Assembly: GCA_003008705.1 (NCBI GenBank)
Contig: PDUO01000007.1
Location: 402,123 to 466,122 of the forward strand
DNA from: Pezicula radicicola
Lineage: Eukaryota > Ascomycota > Leotiomycetes > Helotiales > Dermateaceae
Length of the DNA stretch: 64,000 bases
Direction: 5' to 3'
Part shown: positions 10,177-21,622 of the stretch, in pieces
Layout: the number at the start of each line of letters is the position of its first letter
Numbering within the stretch: position 1 is the stretch's first letter
Translations under genes and position numbers: made by a program
Notes under the pieces: generated by a model
Told to the model about the DNA's origin: nothing
Databases searched by the model: none
Seen by the model: the letters and a program-made list of their open reading frames with translations, nothing else

Positions 10177-12277
10177 TCATTGGAAAGAGAATCCTCCAGG
10201 GAAACCTTGGGGTGCACCTCGTTGCCGTCCTCCACCACCCCCAAAGCTGTGGAATCCCCCTGCACCTCCTCGGGCACCACCGCCCATTTGAGCACCGAAC
10301 ATCTGCATTAAGATTTCTGGGTCGATTTGCATGCCACCGCCGCCGCCCATTCCTCCACCTCCGAAGCCTTCCATTGGGTCAATCAAGTCATCGCCATTGT
10401 CATATCGAGCTCGTTTTCTAGTTAACTGTTAGCAAAAGGTTTGTGTCCGACGTGAACATAACTTACTCTGGGTCGCTCAGAGTTTCATAAGCCTCTCCAA
10501 TGTCCTTGAATCTCTCTGCTGCATGTTCATCATCGGGGTTCTTGTCGGGATGGTGGACAATGGCCTGTTTTCTGTATGCCTTCTTGATAGCATTCTCATC
10601 CGCATCCTTTTCGACACCAAGAATCTTGTAATAATCCTTCCTCTTGCTCTTCTTCAGTTCCAACTCGGCCTTCCGTACCTCCTTAGCAAGAGTTGCATCT
10701 GATGGATCGGCTTCTTGCAGAGCCTTGTATTCTCGGACAGCGTCTTCCCACTTGCCAGACTGACCAAGAGCATTTGCCTTTGTCTTCTTAGCTGCAAGGA
10801 AAGAGGGATCAAGAGCAATGGCCTTCTCGCAATCGGCGATAGCAGCAGCATAGTCCTTCATCTGCACAAGTGCAACTGCCCGGTTTCGGAACAACTTTGA
10901 GTTAGTGCCCTTGTTTGTCGGGTCGACCTCAAGGGCCTCGGAGTACTTTGCAAGAGCTTCCTGGTAACGTTTTGCTTTAAAGTCTGCATTTCCCTCCGCC
11001 TTTAGACGATCGAGCTTCTGCACCAATCTTAAATACTTAACAGCATCTCGGTAATCCGGATCGCAGTTGATCGCTTGCCTGAAATGCTGGATAGCTTTTT
11101 CGTTGTCCCCCTGAGCGTAAAGAGCCCTTCCACGGAGTACGAGAGCCTCAGGATCCTGGTTGTTGTTCCGTAGCAACGCCATTGCTATATTCTGTGCATC
11201 ACCCAGAGCATTGACATTACCCATCTTCAAATATGCCTCTCCTCTCATCAACTGCCATTTCCTTGGCTTAGGTGCGCCTAATCCCAGTGACTTCTCAGCC
11301 TGATCCAGTGCGAACAATGCCATGGATCCGGTAATGCCATTTTTCAGCGCATCTTCAGCATCCCCAATGTACTTGAGCATTGCCTTAGCTGGTGCCATGT
11401 CCTTTGCAGATGCAGGTGGTTCAATGCGGTCAAATGTGTTCAATGCATCTTGTGGGCGTCCCAAGCTGGTGTATATACGAGCTAACCTGAGGAGAATCTT
11501 AGGGTTCTGTGGGTCCAGTTCGTCGGCGCGTGTGCAATCCTCAAGAGCATTCATGTACTGTCCTGCTGAGATGTATGCCGCTGCGCGGTTGCTCAGGTAT
11601 GTTGCAGAAGAAGGTTGGGCTTCGACAGCTGAATTCCATGAATTAGCTTAACATCGACCGATCGGCGTCATGAGAAAAGAGTAATTACCTTTCGTATATT
11701 CTTCAATGGCCTTTCGGTACTCCTTAGCCTTGTAAAACTTGTTGCCTGCAGTCTTGAATGCCTCTGCATCCTCTGGTGTGGGAGCCGCAACAGGTACCGG
11801 GCTGGTAGGGTTTGATTTGTGAGGTGGGGGTACAGGTCCAAATGTTTCCTTCTCAACTGTGCCATTGGTACCGTTTGTCTTTGGTACATCGAAAGAGCCC
11901 GGCATGTGCTGTGGTGGGGGAGGTGAGTTCGGCGCACTATTATTCGGTACAGGCTCAGAGTCGATATCCATTGCATCAGCCATTTTTGCTCGTGCGCTCA
12001 ATCTGCGCAACTGCTCCGGTGGCAGGTTCAGAGGATGGGTGTTTGGATCGTACGTCAGGTGAGGAGAATGAGTACTGGACCTATGCGTGGTGCGGCTGCT
12101 TCGAGCTGATGCTGACTCTGGCCTTGGATCCTCTTCCTTTGGTTTGTGCGCCTTGGAGGACGACTTCTTCTTGGGCGAAGGTGACGATCTAGAAGTTCTC
12201 CGGGGCGATTCGTTGGATTCTTCGTCGTCGGAGGTTGGTTTTTTGGGTTTTTTGTTCGACTTGGAAAAGAAGTTCAT
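10177..12277 (-). CDS. TPR and J-domain co-chaperone, DNAJC7-like
   Basis: Exons 12277-11689, 11628-10467 and 10417-10177 give 663 aa. Order: a Ser/Lys-rich N-terminal region (about residues 1-165); a series of TPR repeats beginning [20 protein letters not shown] and ending near residue 510; then a J domain ([20 protein letters not shown]) with the HPD motif in VHHPDKNPD; then a short Gly/Met-rich tail ending GGFSFQ. Such proteins pass clients between Hsp70 and Hsp90; the HPD stimulates Hsp70 ATPase. Introns are 60 and 49 nt with standard borders, and the second splits the J domain ([14 protein letters not shown]). An internal Met ([11 protein letters not shown], 11983) is an alternative start. 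The frame stays open past the stop for 94 codons (separate entry). Confidence 0.93.
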
Positions 12278-13681
12278 TGGGGATAGTTCCCGTTCTTAGG
12301 ATCTAAACTGGTAAGGGATGCCGGTGCTGCGGTTCCGCTTGTCTGAGAATGTGGACTGGATTGGCTAGTTCTCCATGCTAATGCTTGCGCTGAGTGAGTC
12401 GAAAAAGTCGTGGATGGAAGAAGAAGAGCGTGGAAGATGTTGAGGTTGAGCTTACAGTGGAAGAAATGGTTTAAATGGAAACGAAGTAAGTAGTGGTACT
12501 GCACCTGAACTGCTGCAGCCTCAGTACGGGGTCATGCTCGAAGATCGTTGGCTAGAAGTCACTTTGAGATTTGTCCCTCCTCTCCTTCACATTCGCTCTG
12601 TGGCCCGAAGTGTCAGTGCTGCCTCGCAAGAAGGAATTGTTTTTTAGACTTCTAGAAGCTTCCACCCCAGTGCAATTTACAATTCAAATTCTCCTGGAAC
12701 ACAGTCATTAGGGAATTGGACGGACATCGAGAGCGAATTAGTTAATTATCCTTTCAGTCAAAATACGATCTACATTGTAATTTCGTAATTTCACAATTCT
12801 ACGACCAGTTTGCACCCTTTCTCTAGATTGGACTTCAGTACCGGGTTCTTTCGTATTTCGTCATGTGGTTCGCCCTGATAAACAACAGCCTTGACCTAAC
12901 GAACTGCTCTAAACTTTGCTTATCAGCGCTCAGCCTCGACCCAAGGCTGAGCTCCCCGCCAATAAAGTCCACAGTGTATTCAACTTCTTCCGACTGCCTG
13001 ACGGACAAGAACATTATGTTATACCTAGAATTTGGCAGGTTCTTTGTTGCAATAAGGTATCAATTGCCAAATTCGTATCTAGATTCACATGGCACACTAA
13101 ACGAAAGTTAGTCAAATCGACCTGATTGTCGACTGTGTTCAATTCTGTCTTTCCATGGCAAGTTAATCAAAGCAGTGTATCTGGAGAGTAAGAATTTGGT
13201 CAGACGTACGCAGAGTATCCTGGTACTTATTAGAGCAGATTTTGCTCACAGACGTGGTTTGCAGAAGGGGAACCAACCCCTGAACTTAATCACCAAATAA
13301 TGTCCATGGTCTATCAACTGGATCAGAGGACAAAGAGCCACCATCACCAAGCCTGTATAAGTCCAAACTCAGGGAGGCGGAAAGAAATTATAGGAACAAG
13401 CGATCTCGCACAGCTGCAGACGTTGAGCTTCAAATTATGTCTATGGTTCAGGTTCTCTCGATTACTACAGTACCTGGCGGCCCAAGATCCTCTGAAACTT
13501 TGATATGCGGCTAATAGGTAAGCTTCAGGACTTATCCTGCAGCAATTTATAGCTTACAATTAATGTGCATTTCGGAATTTAACTTTTTATTTTACCCTCA
13601 AGTATATAGAGAAGCACATTCAATGGATGTGTCCAAGCGCAACCCGGATACACGAAAGATTACTTTCAAGTAGACCGTCAT
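12278..13681. other. Gene-poor stretch between DnaJ gene and LEU2
   Basis: The first part is the upstream region of the DnaJ gene. A plus-strand frame at 12916-13125 reads fairly protein-like (KVHSVFNFFRLPDGQEHYVI) but is short, has no family match I know and no visible neighbouring exons, so I do not call it. Nothing else stands out. Confidence 0.35.
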
Positions 13682-15009
13682 CTACTTAAGCTCCTTCAAA
13701 ACCTTCTCCAGCTCCTCCACAACCTTATTACCGACCTCCTTGGTTGTTGCTTTTCCTCCAAGATCCGCTGTCCTCAAGCCACCATCGAGGGTTCTCCGGA
13801 CGGCCTCTTCGATAGCCCTAGCTTCGGTGGGAAGCTGGAGAGAGTAGTCCAACATCAAGGCAACGGAGAGAATCGTTCCGATTGGATTTACGATTCCTTT
13901 GCCACCGATATCTGGAGCAGATCCTGCAACTTATTTAGCAGAGTACTTCCAAATATTGGGAGTCTAGTCACTTACCGTGAATTGGCTCGTAGATACCATT
14001 GCACTTGCTCTTTCCATCAGGAATACCACTCAGACTTGCGCTTGGCAACAGTCCGATACTGCCAGGAATAACACTAGCCTCATCACTGATAATGTCTCCA
14101 AAGAGATTGCTAGTAACCACGATACCATTCAAAACTGTGGGGCTCTTAACCATCAACATAGCCGCACTATCAATCAACTGGTGGTTTATCTTCAATTGGG
14201 GAAACTCTTTCGCCATGAGCTCGGTAACAACCTTGCGCCAAAGTCTTGAAGTAGCCAAGACATTGGCCTTATCCAAAGAGGTGACTGGCAGAGGAGGATC
14301 ATGTTGAAGGGCCAAGTGTGCAGCAAGGCGTGTAATTCGCTCAATCTCAGTACGAGAGTATGGCTCCGTATCCCAAGCAGTTCCATCACCATCATCCTCC
14401 TTGCGCTCGCCAAAATAGATACCACCAGTAAGCTCGCGGATGATGTTAAAGTCGGTGCCACGGCAGACCTCAGCCTTGAGAGGAGAACATTCGACAAGAG
14501 ACTCGGCTGCGAAGTTACAGGGTCGGAGGTTGCCGTATGTGCCCATCTCTTTACGCAGCTTCAAAATGCCTTGCTCTGGCCGAACCTTTCCTGTGCCCCA
14601 TTTTGGACCACCGATTGCTCCAAGCAGAACTGCGTCTGCAGCCTTGGCTGCCTCGAGGGCTTCGGTTGTGAGGGGCTCTCCAGTCGCGTCAATTGAGCAC
14701 TGAGGCCGATCTTGTCAGTATATATGTAAGTTGTATGGGACGTGGGGTATTGGACTAACACCACCAAGAAGATGTTCCTGGAAGTTGAACTTTCCGACAT
14801 TCGAACGACTAGCTTCGACAACCTTAAGGACCTACAACGCGTTAACCCCCTTATCCGAAATGATGTTTGCTTCAAAGCGCGTACCTTAATAGCTTCTGCG
14901 ACTACCTGCGGGGTTGTTTGTTAGCTCCAGAAGGGCATTGATATTGCTATTGACGTACCTCGGGACCACAATGGTCACCAGCAAAAACTACGATGTTGTG
15001 AGTTGCCAT
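13682..15009 (-). CDS. LEU2: 3-isopropylmalate dehydrogenase (leucine biosynthesis)
   Basis: Five exons, 15009-14959, 14905-14885, 14831-14760, 14699-13976 and 13923-13682, join to 369 aa. The enzyme oxidatively decarboxylates 3-isopropylmalate with NAD+ in leucine synthesis. Seen: [43 protein letters not shown], the substrate loop after [27 protein letters not shown], the catalytic Lys in [18 protein letters not shown], and the dehydrogenase signature [19 protein letters not shown]. Three introns crowd the first 40 codons; exon 2 is only 21 nt (VVAEAIK). Every splice border is GT-AG. Length is typical for fungal LEU2, and no damage is visible. Confidence 0.96.
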
Positions 15010-16666
15010 TTTGATTTTTCAATGCTGTTGGGATGGTTGTATAGATTGTGAAGCTTCAGTTGAGTTTTAACTTCGATGTTACGAAGTATTCTCGTGGGAT
15101 CTTCCCACCAGCCTCTGCCCCGCCAACTGTCCGACATCGGTCATCGGTTGATCAAAAGTACTGTAATTAAGGATCGCTTGATTGGCCTGATTGGTTCAGG
15201 GCCAGTGGGGGTAAGGAAAACATAACAATACAATAAAATCTCAGTTCTCTACCAGACATCATATATTTCCTTAATACACTAATATAGTCTCAATGACAAA
15301 GATCTAACTCCGAAACTAGCCTACAAAGGTGCTGAGGGGAGAGAGGACCAGCTAAAGTTCTACCACAATCAATCGTTAGAATGTTATGAACAGGTGCAGC
15401 AGCAGTAAAATTTCCTTATTATCTACCTATACAAGATATATAACTCCTTTAATGCCTTGAATTCCATACAGGCCCGCAGTCCCCTCTTACTAGGCCACTC
15501 CCCTTGGATCTTGGAAATTTAGCTAGACTCGGCATTGCAAATTAGAGTCTGGCATACCGATGTCTACGCAATACATTAAACCCGGGCTCTTCGAAGCGTT
15601 TGATGGTGACGGAGTTGCCTCTATTGTTGTTTGTTAATAAGCTGAAAAATGACATCAGGATGGCTTTCCTGGGGCGTATTATGTCGGGACATCCTGTAGA
15701 GGAGATTACCCGGACTCGACTCATCTGAATCAATTTTGTCAGGTCGAGTGTGAACTACTTGGCGGCCTGGATGATGGCATGCAAGTCCCCAACCAATATC
15801 TCGTTGCCCTAACGCAGGCCATGCTCCGTAATCACGGTTCTGAGATCGAGGCATTTGCTGGTACGCCAGCTCACATGGAGGCACTCGCTATGCCCGAACT
15901 TACGGTCGACATGTGGTAGTATGCTGTGGAAGGAGAGCCACGCTAGGGACGATCCCTGGCTCGGAAAGGCGAGAGGATGTTGATTGACAAATTCGGAGGC
16001 GCTTGCTGGCTGCTGGAGATGGACCACCTGAGTGTACCCTTCTACCAAGCCTTCACGGATGAAAGTAATGCCAAGGGGAAATGTGGTGATTCCGTGTTGG
16101 GAATGGGTGAGATTAGTGGATGCGGGAATTGAAGAAGTTAAACACCACTGGTTGGGGAATTGGAATAGAGCGCTTCTTAGCTTGGTTCCTGCATAACAAT
16201 GACATTCGAGATATCCAGTTGCTGCCGCGATTGAAAGGTATCGAATGTGCGCCTTGACTCCTGAGCAGCTTTGGTTTATTTAAAATTTTGATCTAGAGTC
16301 TAGACATGGCGTTGGAAATAGTAAATGGACGAATGTCCTCTATTGATCTCTTGGATCACTTTGATGAATGAGTAACTAAGTATCTAAGTGGAGAATTTCC
16401 AAACATGTTACACAGACTGAATCCAAATAGGTTCTTATAGGGCGTCAAATTTGGGTAGCAACAAAAAATTATAGAGGTATTTCCAGCAGTCAAGGGTCGG
16501 CAATCTATGACTGCTGCTTCCAGCTACCACCGTTAGCTAACTGACATGGAATCAGATGTGCCAATGGCTAAATACCTATTCAAAGTCATCAATTTTGACC
16601 GCCTAATCTTCTCCGACATTGAAATAAGAAGAGTACTCCAGTTCTGTCACAATAACTGTCACAACG
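15010..16666. other. Gene-free stretch upstream of LEU2
   Basis: The proximal part is the LEU2 upstream region and carries a tacgaagta 9-mer near 15079. Minus-strand frames at 15542-16048 (60-90 codons) overlap one another and show no recognisable protein features. I see nothing else I can support. Confidence 0.35.
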
Positions 16667-17086
16667 TCAATAGGCGCCGCTATCGAGCAGGTGATTCTCT
16701 CCTTTTTCAATAAGTTCCTGGAGAAAACGCTGAGTTTTCTTTCGCACTTCTGCATCTCCAACCCAGGAATCCGTTGTTATGTCAAGAGCCACAACGTATT
16801 TTTGATTACCTAGATATAGAGATATCGATCCCTCACTCAAGTTACGGTTCTTGGTGAAGTCTAATAGATGTGTTGAATATCGCTCGCTAAGCGAGGGAAA
16901 ATAGGGGGAGCGTTCATTAATTTTGATAGGTCTTGCCAAAAAAAAAAGAGAAAGGAATAAAAAAAAACAAGGCTTTAAAACCCAAGTCGGAAATATACTA
17001 GTACTAAAACATGGTTTAATCACCTTATGGGTAAGGTACGCTAACAAAAATCGCGCCCGAACTAAGCTATCCCTATAAAAACCCAA
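16667..17086 (-). other. Open frame with a coding-like C-terminal half
   Basis: A 139-codon frame. Its first half is low-quality (long Leu/Phe runs, AT-rich). Its last 60 codons (SLYLGNQKYVVALDITTDSW, AEVRKKTQRFLQELIEKGE) look like real protein and may be a piece of a decayed gene, possibly related to the remnant at 17640-18414. No family recognised; no intact start exon found. Confidence 0.25.
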
Positions 17087-17639
17087 ATAACAAAAAACCT
17101 CTCAACAAACAGAAGCAAACACAAACACTTCTGCTTGGTAAATTCGTCACCCTGACGCAAACTGGCAATAGCAGAAGCGATCTGCTGCAGAAACTCCATC
17201 TGCCTAATCATTGGATACTTAACTAATAAAACCAGCCTCTATGAGGTGCCTGGAATGATGGCTAAGTGAGTTTTCCCATACTTGGAGCTGAGGCTTCGAT
17301 GACTGGTTTTTTGCCTTTTTGGTGCTTATTATTATCAGGTGGTGGTTAGATATTAGTCTCCCTCCATTTTTTGCTCCTCTTCTTTTTTTAGTATTTTGGC
17401 GCTTTTGTTTTTGTTTGGAGAGTTTTGATAGTGCTCCTTAAGCGACAGAAGGCTCTAAGCGAAGACACAAGTGAGTGAGTGGTCAAGTAATTTTCCTGAA
17501 AAGTGAAAAATAAACAGCAAAAACGGAACATGAAAGTTGAGGTTTTGATAATATCCTCTTAGTTAGTCAGTTTTCGGACGGGATTTAGGAGTAAGAGTAA
17601 AGTTGTCATTAATATTTTAAGATTTATAACTAGCAATGA

Positions 17640-18414
17640 TGTTCCATAGAGAACTTCACTTTTCCACCCTAATTCCGCTATTCGACTTGAAACTCTGGGC
17701 GACCTGCATATACCTCTCATACGGTACATTCAGAGCACTTCCTAATATTTCTAGATCACCGTCATAATCCTCGAACGTATTGATCAGATTTCCGAAAGCT
17801 TCTTGAACCTCTTGATAAATCAAGATAACACCATTCCCAGAAACTTTGCCCCTTTCCTCGTGCCATTAACGCGTATGGGTTTATTACAGCAACCATATTA
17901 TAGTTACTGGCCTCAGATAATCTAATGTTTTGTTTTGGTGTGTATACCGTAGATGCGTATAAAGACTCCGCGGTCTATTCGAGAGTGCGGTTGATTATCC
18001 ACATACAACGCAGCACCTGCCAAATAATTGGCATTATGTATTAGCTTATTCTCCACCCCAATAGCATTAACCTTTACGTTCCTACCTAGAATCCCTCTCT
18101 TGTAGATGTCGAAAACTATCTGCCAGATCCTGTTGATTGCATCTTGGGCGGATTCCGCAATTTCTTGTTCTTTTTACTTGCGTCAGGTAAGCCACCTGAC
18201 CTCTGAGTTCCTTTACACTCCTCGTCATTTCCCTTAAGGTCTCTCCCATTTCCTCTAACTGAGCAATATTTTGCTCGACTTCCTTAAAAGTGACATGCTT
18301 GGCCGTGAGCGGCTGTCCTCGTTTTCTAGGTCTTGGAATTACTATTTGTGACGGAGACGCAATCGTACTATATAGGCGTTCCATCTCTGATTTGGCTTGT
18401 GCCGTGTGAGTCAC
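17640..18414 (-). pseudogene. Decayed coiled-coil protein gene
   Basis: The frame starting at 18414 encodes MTHTAQAKSEMERLYSTIAS, PRPRKRGQPLTAKHVTFKE and a heptad-like stretch VEQNIAQLEEMGETLREMTR. Near an A-run at 18170-18175 it leaves frame; the coding-like sequence continues in another frame as EIAESAQDAINRIWQIVFDI to SRIDRGVFIRIYG, and after another shift as GNGVILIYQEVQEAFGNL to a stop near 17640. I do not recognise the family, though the layout recalls anonymous fungal proteins with N-terminal coiled coils. At least two frame breaks without obvious introns argue for a pseudogene. Confidence 0.5.
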
Positions 18415-18534
18415 TCACAAAGGTATAAATGGCTCCACAGAAAGAGGAGCTGAATAGTTAGTCCCACGCTTGATAATTGCCGCCGAGAGGTTGCTGAGCT
18501 TATCTATGATGCACGAATGGTGAGTCTTTTAATA

Positions 18535-18600
18535 GATTGCCCAAGCCAAGTAAGCCACTCAAGTTAAATAAGCTATCCAAATCAAGTGAGTTATCCAGAA
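18535..18600 (-). repeat. 18-nt-unit dispersed repeat, copy B
   Basis: On the minus strand three consecutive 18-nt units are readable: taactcacttgatttgga, tagcttatttaacttgag and tggcttacttggcttggg. This is the clearest array of the dispersed family; related sequence continues to about 18710. Confidence 0.65.
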
Positions 18601-19228
18601 AGCGGTTTATCAATTTACTAAGTTACCTGAACGTGAGACACTTAAGAGTGACACCTAAAAGTAAGTTGCTCATGTCAGGTGAGTTAATTTACCTAAATCC
18701 ATGAATTAAATGATTCATGAATTCGTAAATATAGAGGAAGTAGCCCTTGGAAAGCAGTATCCCCTAGAACATCTCTATTCACCAGATTATGCGCGTCCAA
18801 TCATATCATGTTTTCGTGAATTGAATATCATAAATGTTTAAGATTAGTGTTCCTCAAGTAACTTCAAGTTCGCAAAAAGCAACTTTATCCCCTTTACTAA
18901 GTTCACCCGGACCAAGCACCCATAGAACCTTTTACACTATATTTGCTTTATCAGAAGTCTCATCTTTAAAATCGTTTCAATAGAAAAGTACGCGTTATGC
19001 TTCGTATTTGTGACTAGGTCTACAGAAGAAGGGTATCAAGGAACCAACCAGAACCAGTTCAGACAAATGAGAGTCGAATATGAAAACGCATGAATGCATG
19101 ATGCCTCGAATGCTGTATGCAAAATCCCAAGTAGTGTATCCTACCCTATCCTACCCTATCCAATGCATGCTAATGCTACTCCAAGAACTTTTAAACCCAT
19201 GCAGAAACCCGAAATGAGATGCTCAAAG
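18601..19228. other. Gene-free stretch after PHD gene
   Basis: Contains weak continuations of the 18-nt repeat to about 18710 and a short direct repetition of ctaccctatc near 19141-19162. No gene supported. Confidence 0.35.
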
Positions 19229-21622
19229 TCACCGAAACGACTTAAAAGATTTATGAGCTAAAGGCGATGCGAGTGGCGCTAAATTTGAGCCGCGCGCTGG
19301 AATGCTTTTCCTTATGCCACGTATATTGTTTGGTGTGTTTGCACAGAAGGCACAGATGTAAACAGGCGGCAGGCTGCGATGATCGATGCCTACACATGGG
19401 CCGTGAAGCCAATTATCACAGGACTCGCTATAGACATCGTTAGAGTTGGTTCACCAGAGCGGCAGTAGTTATCTTACCATTGAATCATGAAACCATCGCC
19501 ATCTGGCTTGTTACACACACATCGCGTGGTCCCACTTCTCGAGCTGGAAGGAGTTGCGCCTTCAGTTGGGGACGTAGTTGACGAGCCATAGTTGCCATAT
19601 TGCATGCCTGATCTGGAAGTATCTAAAAAATGGTGGTGTCGTGGGTCTCGTAAAGCTTTCGTTGGGCTCTGTTTTCGACTCTCCATCATTTTCCGCAACT
19701 CTCTTGTTGCATCTCCATCTCCATCCTCATCATCCATTACGGTCTCTGCCTCGCTATCATGCCCATCATATCGACCTGAGTATCGGGACGAATCAGACGG
19801 ATTGTAGCTACTCCCGCTAGCACTACTTCGTCTCCCATCAGGGATGCCATGCGAAGTCTGGAATCTAGGATACTTCGGCCCACGTTGTCCTGGAAGTGCG
19901 AAAGAATTATTTTGGCTGGGAATGATTATTGGTTCATCATCGGAAGAAGACTCATATGACGAAGAGTTCCAATCATCACCGTGTACTAATGAGGATTCTC
20001 TTCGTGCTGGCCTGGTTTGCGGCTCATCAACAATCACCACCGTCTCCGTCCTTGCTCTCCCATTGGAATCGATAGTAAATTTGACTTCAGTCCGAGCTCT
20101 ACGATCTGGCGACTCCGGTATCGAGTGAAGATTGTTGAGTGCTTGTTTTACGGGAGAAACTCTTCCACCACGGGGATGGGCTCGGTTTTCAGAGCCGGTT
20201 GCTTTTGTAGCAGGTGGCAATTGCCGTTTCCCTTGCACTCGTTTTCCTTTACTATCACTTACACTTCTGTGCAAGGCAGGACGTGCCGAGCCTTTGACAG
20301 GAGAGCTTAGTATCCCTCTACCTTTATCAAATCGGAACGAGCCGTTCTCGCGCATGCTACGAGCTCGACGAAGTTCTTCCTGATCTCTTCTCGACTCTCG
20401 TCGCTGGTGCGCATAAGGTTCTAGAACAAGCTGGCTTGTGGCAGGCCTTGTTGGTGGCATCATAACATCCTCAAATCCACTATCCAGATTACTTTCAGAT
20501 ATTGAATTTGAGTTCGAATGGCGGCTAAAGAGTAGACCAGGGTTTACAATTCCTCCCATATTAGTTGCGGCAAATGGATCCTCTGATGCTGAAGACCTTC
20601 CAAAATCGAACGGAGGTAGAGAGGTGGGCTGTGTAGCTGGCGGCGGCGCAGAGACCTTTGGTGCCAGGGCTCTCTGGCGCTTGACTGGCTGGGGAGCAGG
20701 TTCTTGAGTTCGAGGTTGTGGTTGGGGTTGTGGCATGTTCACAGTGTCCTGGAACAGCTGATTGGTCCTACCCCAGTCGAAAGAATTGGCTGGCCTGTGA
20801 GAAGTTGTGTTCAAATTTGTGTTGAACACAGCACTTTCTGGGGTAAAATCCATGTCCATCCCTCCCATACTGGTGTCTGGGTCCCAAAACGAGTTAGAGT
20901 TGAACACGGGTGTTGTAGCAGGAGCAGACATGGGCTGGCCAAATAGGTCTGTTGATGTTGTAGGAAATGACATAAAAGATTGCTGGCTTGGTGTCCCCAA
21001 GGGGTCATACTGGCCGTTCTGAGAATCATGGTCCATTGTATTCGACAACCTTGGCGCCAATCTCCTCGACCCCTTAGAAACTGTGTTTGGAGGTGTCGCA
21101 GTCTGTCCACTAAAAGCCTCTTCCAGGCGCTTCTTTGGCTTTTGTGGAGTTACTTGCCTCTTTGAAGAATCATCGAATCGGCGTCTTGACGAGGACTCAG
21201 CACCAGTAGAGGGTAACTGATTCGAGGAGTTTACAGAATGAGGTAGGACTGGAGATAGGTTGCTGTCATGAGTTGCGAATCCCTTTGATATATCACCTGC
21301 ACTGCCTAAAAGTTGTCTCTCAATCGGCCGTGGTGTCTCTACAAAGGGATTTTGCGCCGTGAGACGACCAGGTGTGGCATTGAATACGGAATATTCCTCT
21401 GCAAATGTAGGTGTCCAACCACTTCGATTTTCAAAACTCGAGTTATTGTTCCTTGGTGTTTGGAAAGTCGGGCTAGGAAAGGCAGCAGAAGTCGGGGTCT
21501 TCGTTGGAGTTGGTGGTTGAGCGCTCGGAGTCCCAAAGCTATAGGTACATTGGTTAGCCAAATGCCCTAGGTATATTGCCATTTTGGGCGCAAAGATACC
21601 TGTATGTCGAATCCCAACTCAT
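19229..21622 (-). CDS. PHD-finger protein
   Basis: Exons 21622-21600 (MSWDSTY), 21538-19478 and 19427-19229 join to 760 aa. About 670 residues of Ser/Pro/Thr-rich, probably disordered sequence with basic patches precede a C4HC3 PHD finger: CVCNKPDGDG, then CESCDNWLHGPCVG, then YICAFC. PHD fingers usually read histone H3 tails in the nucleus. The finger is split by an intron within the codon of its third cysteine (TG|C), so a single-exon reading would end falsely at MIQW. The start MSWDSTYSFGTPS was chosen because a 61-nt intron with a CTAAC branch site and TATAG acceptor joins it in phase. Its complex membership cannot be told. Confidence 0.88.

Noticed and set aside
12916..13125. 69-codon plus-strand frame with protein-like stretch
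   Set aside because: Too short, no start or splice context, no known family; noted in the gap entry only.
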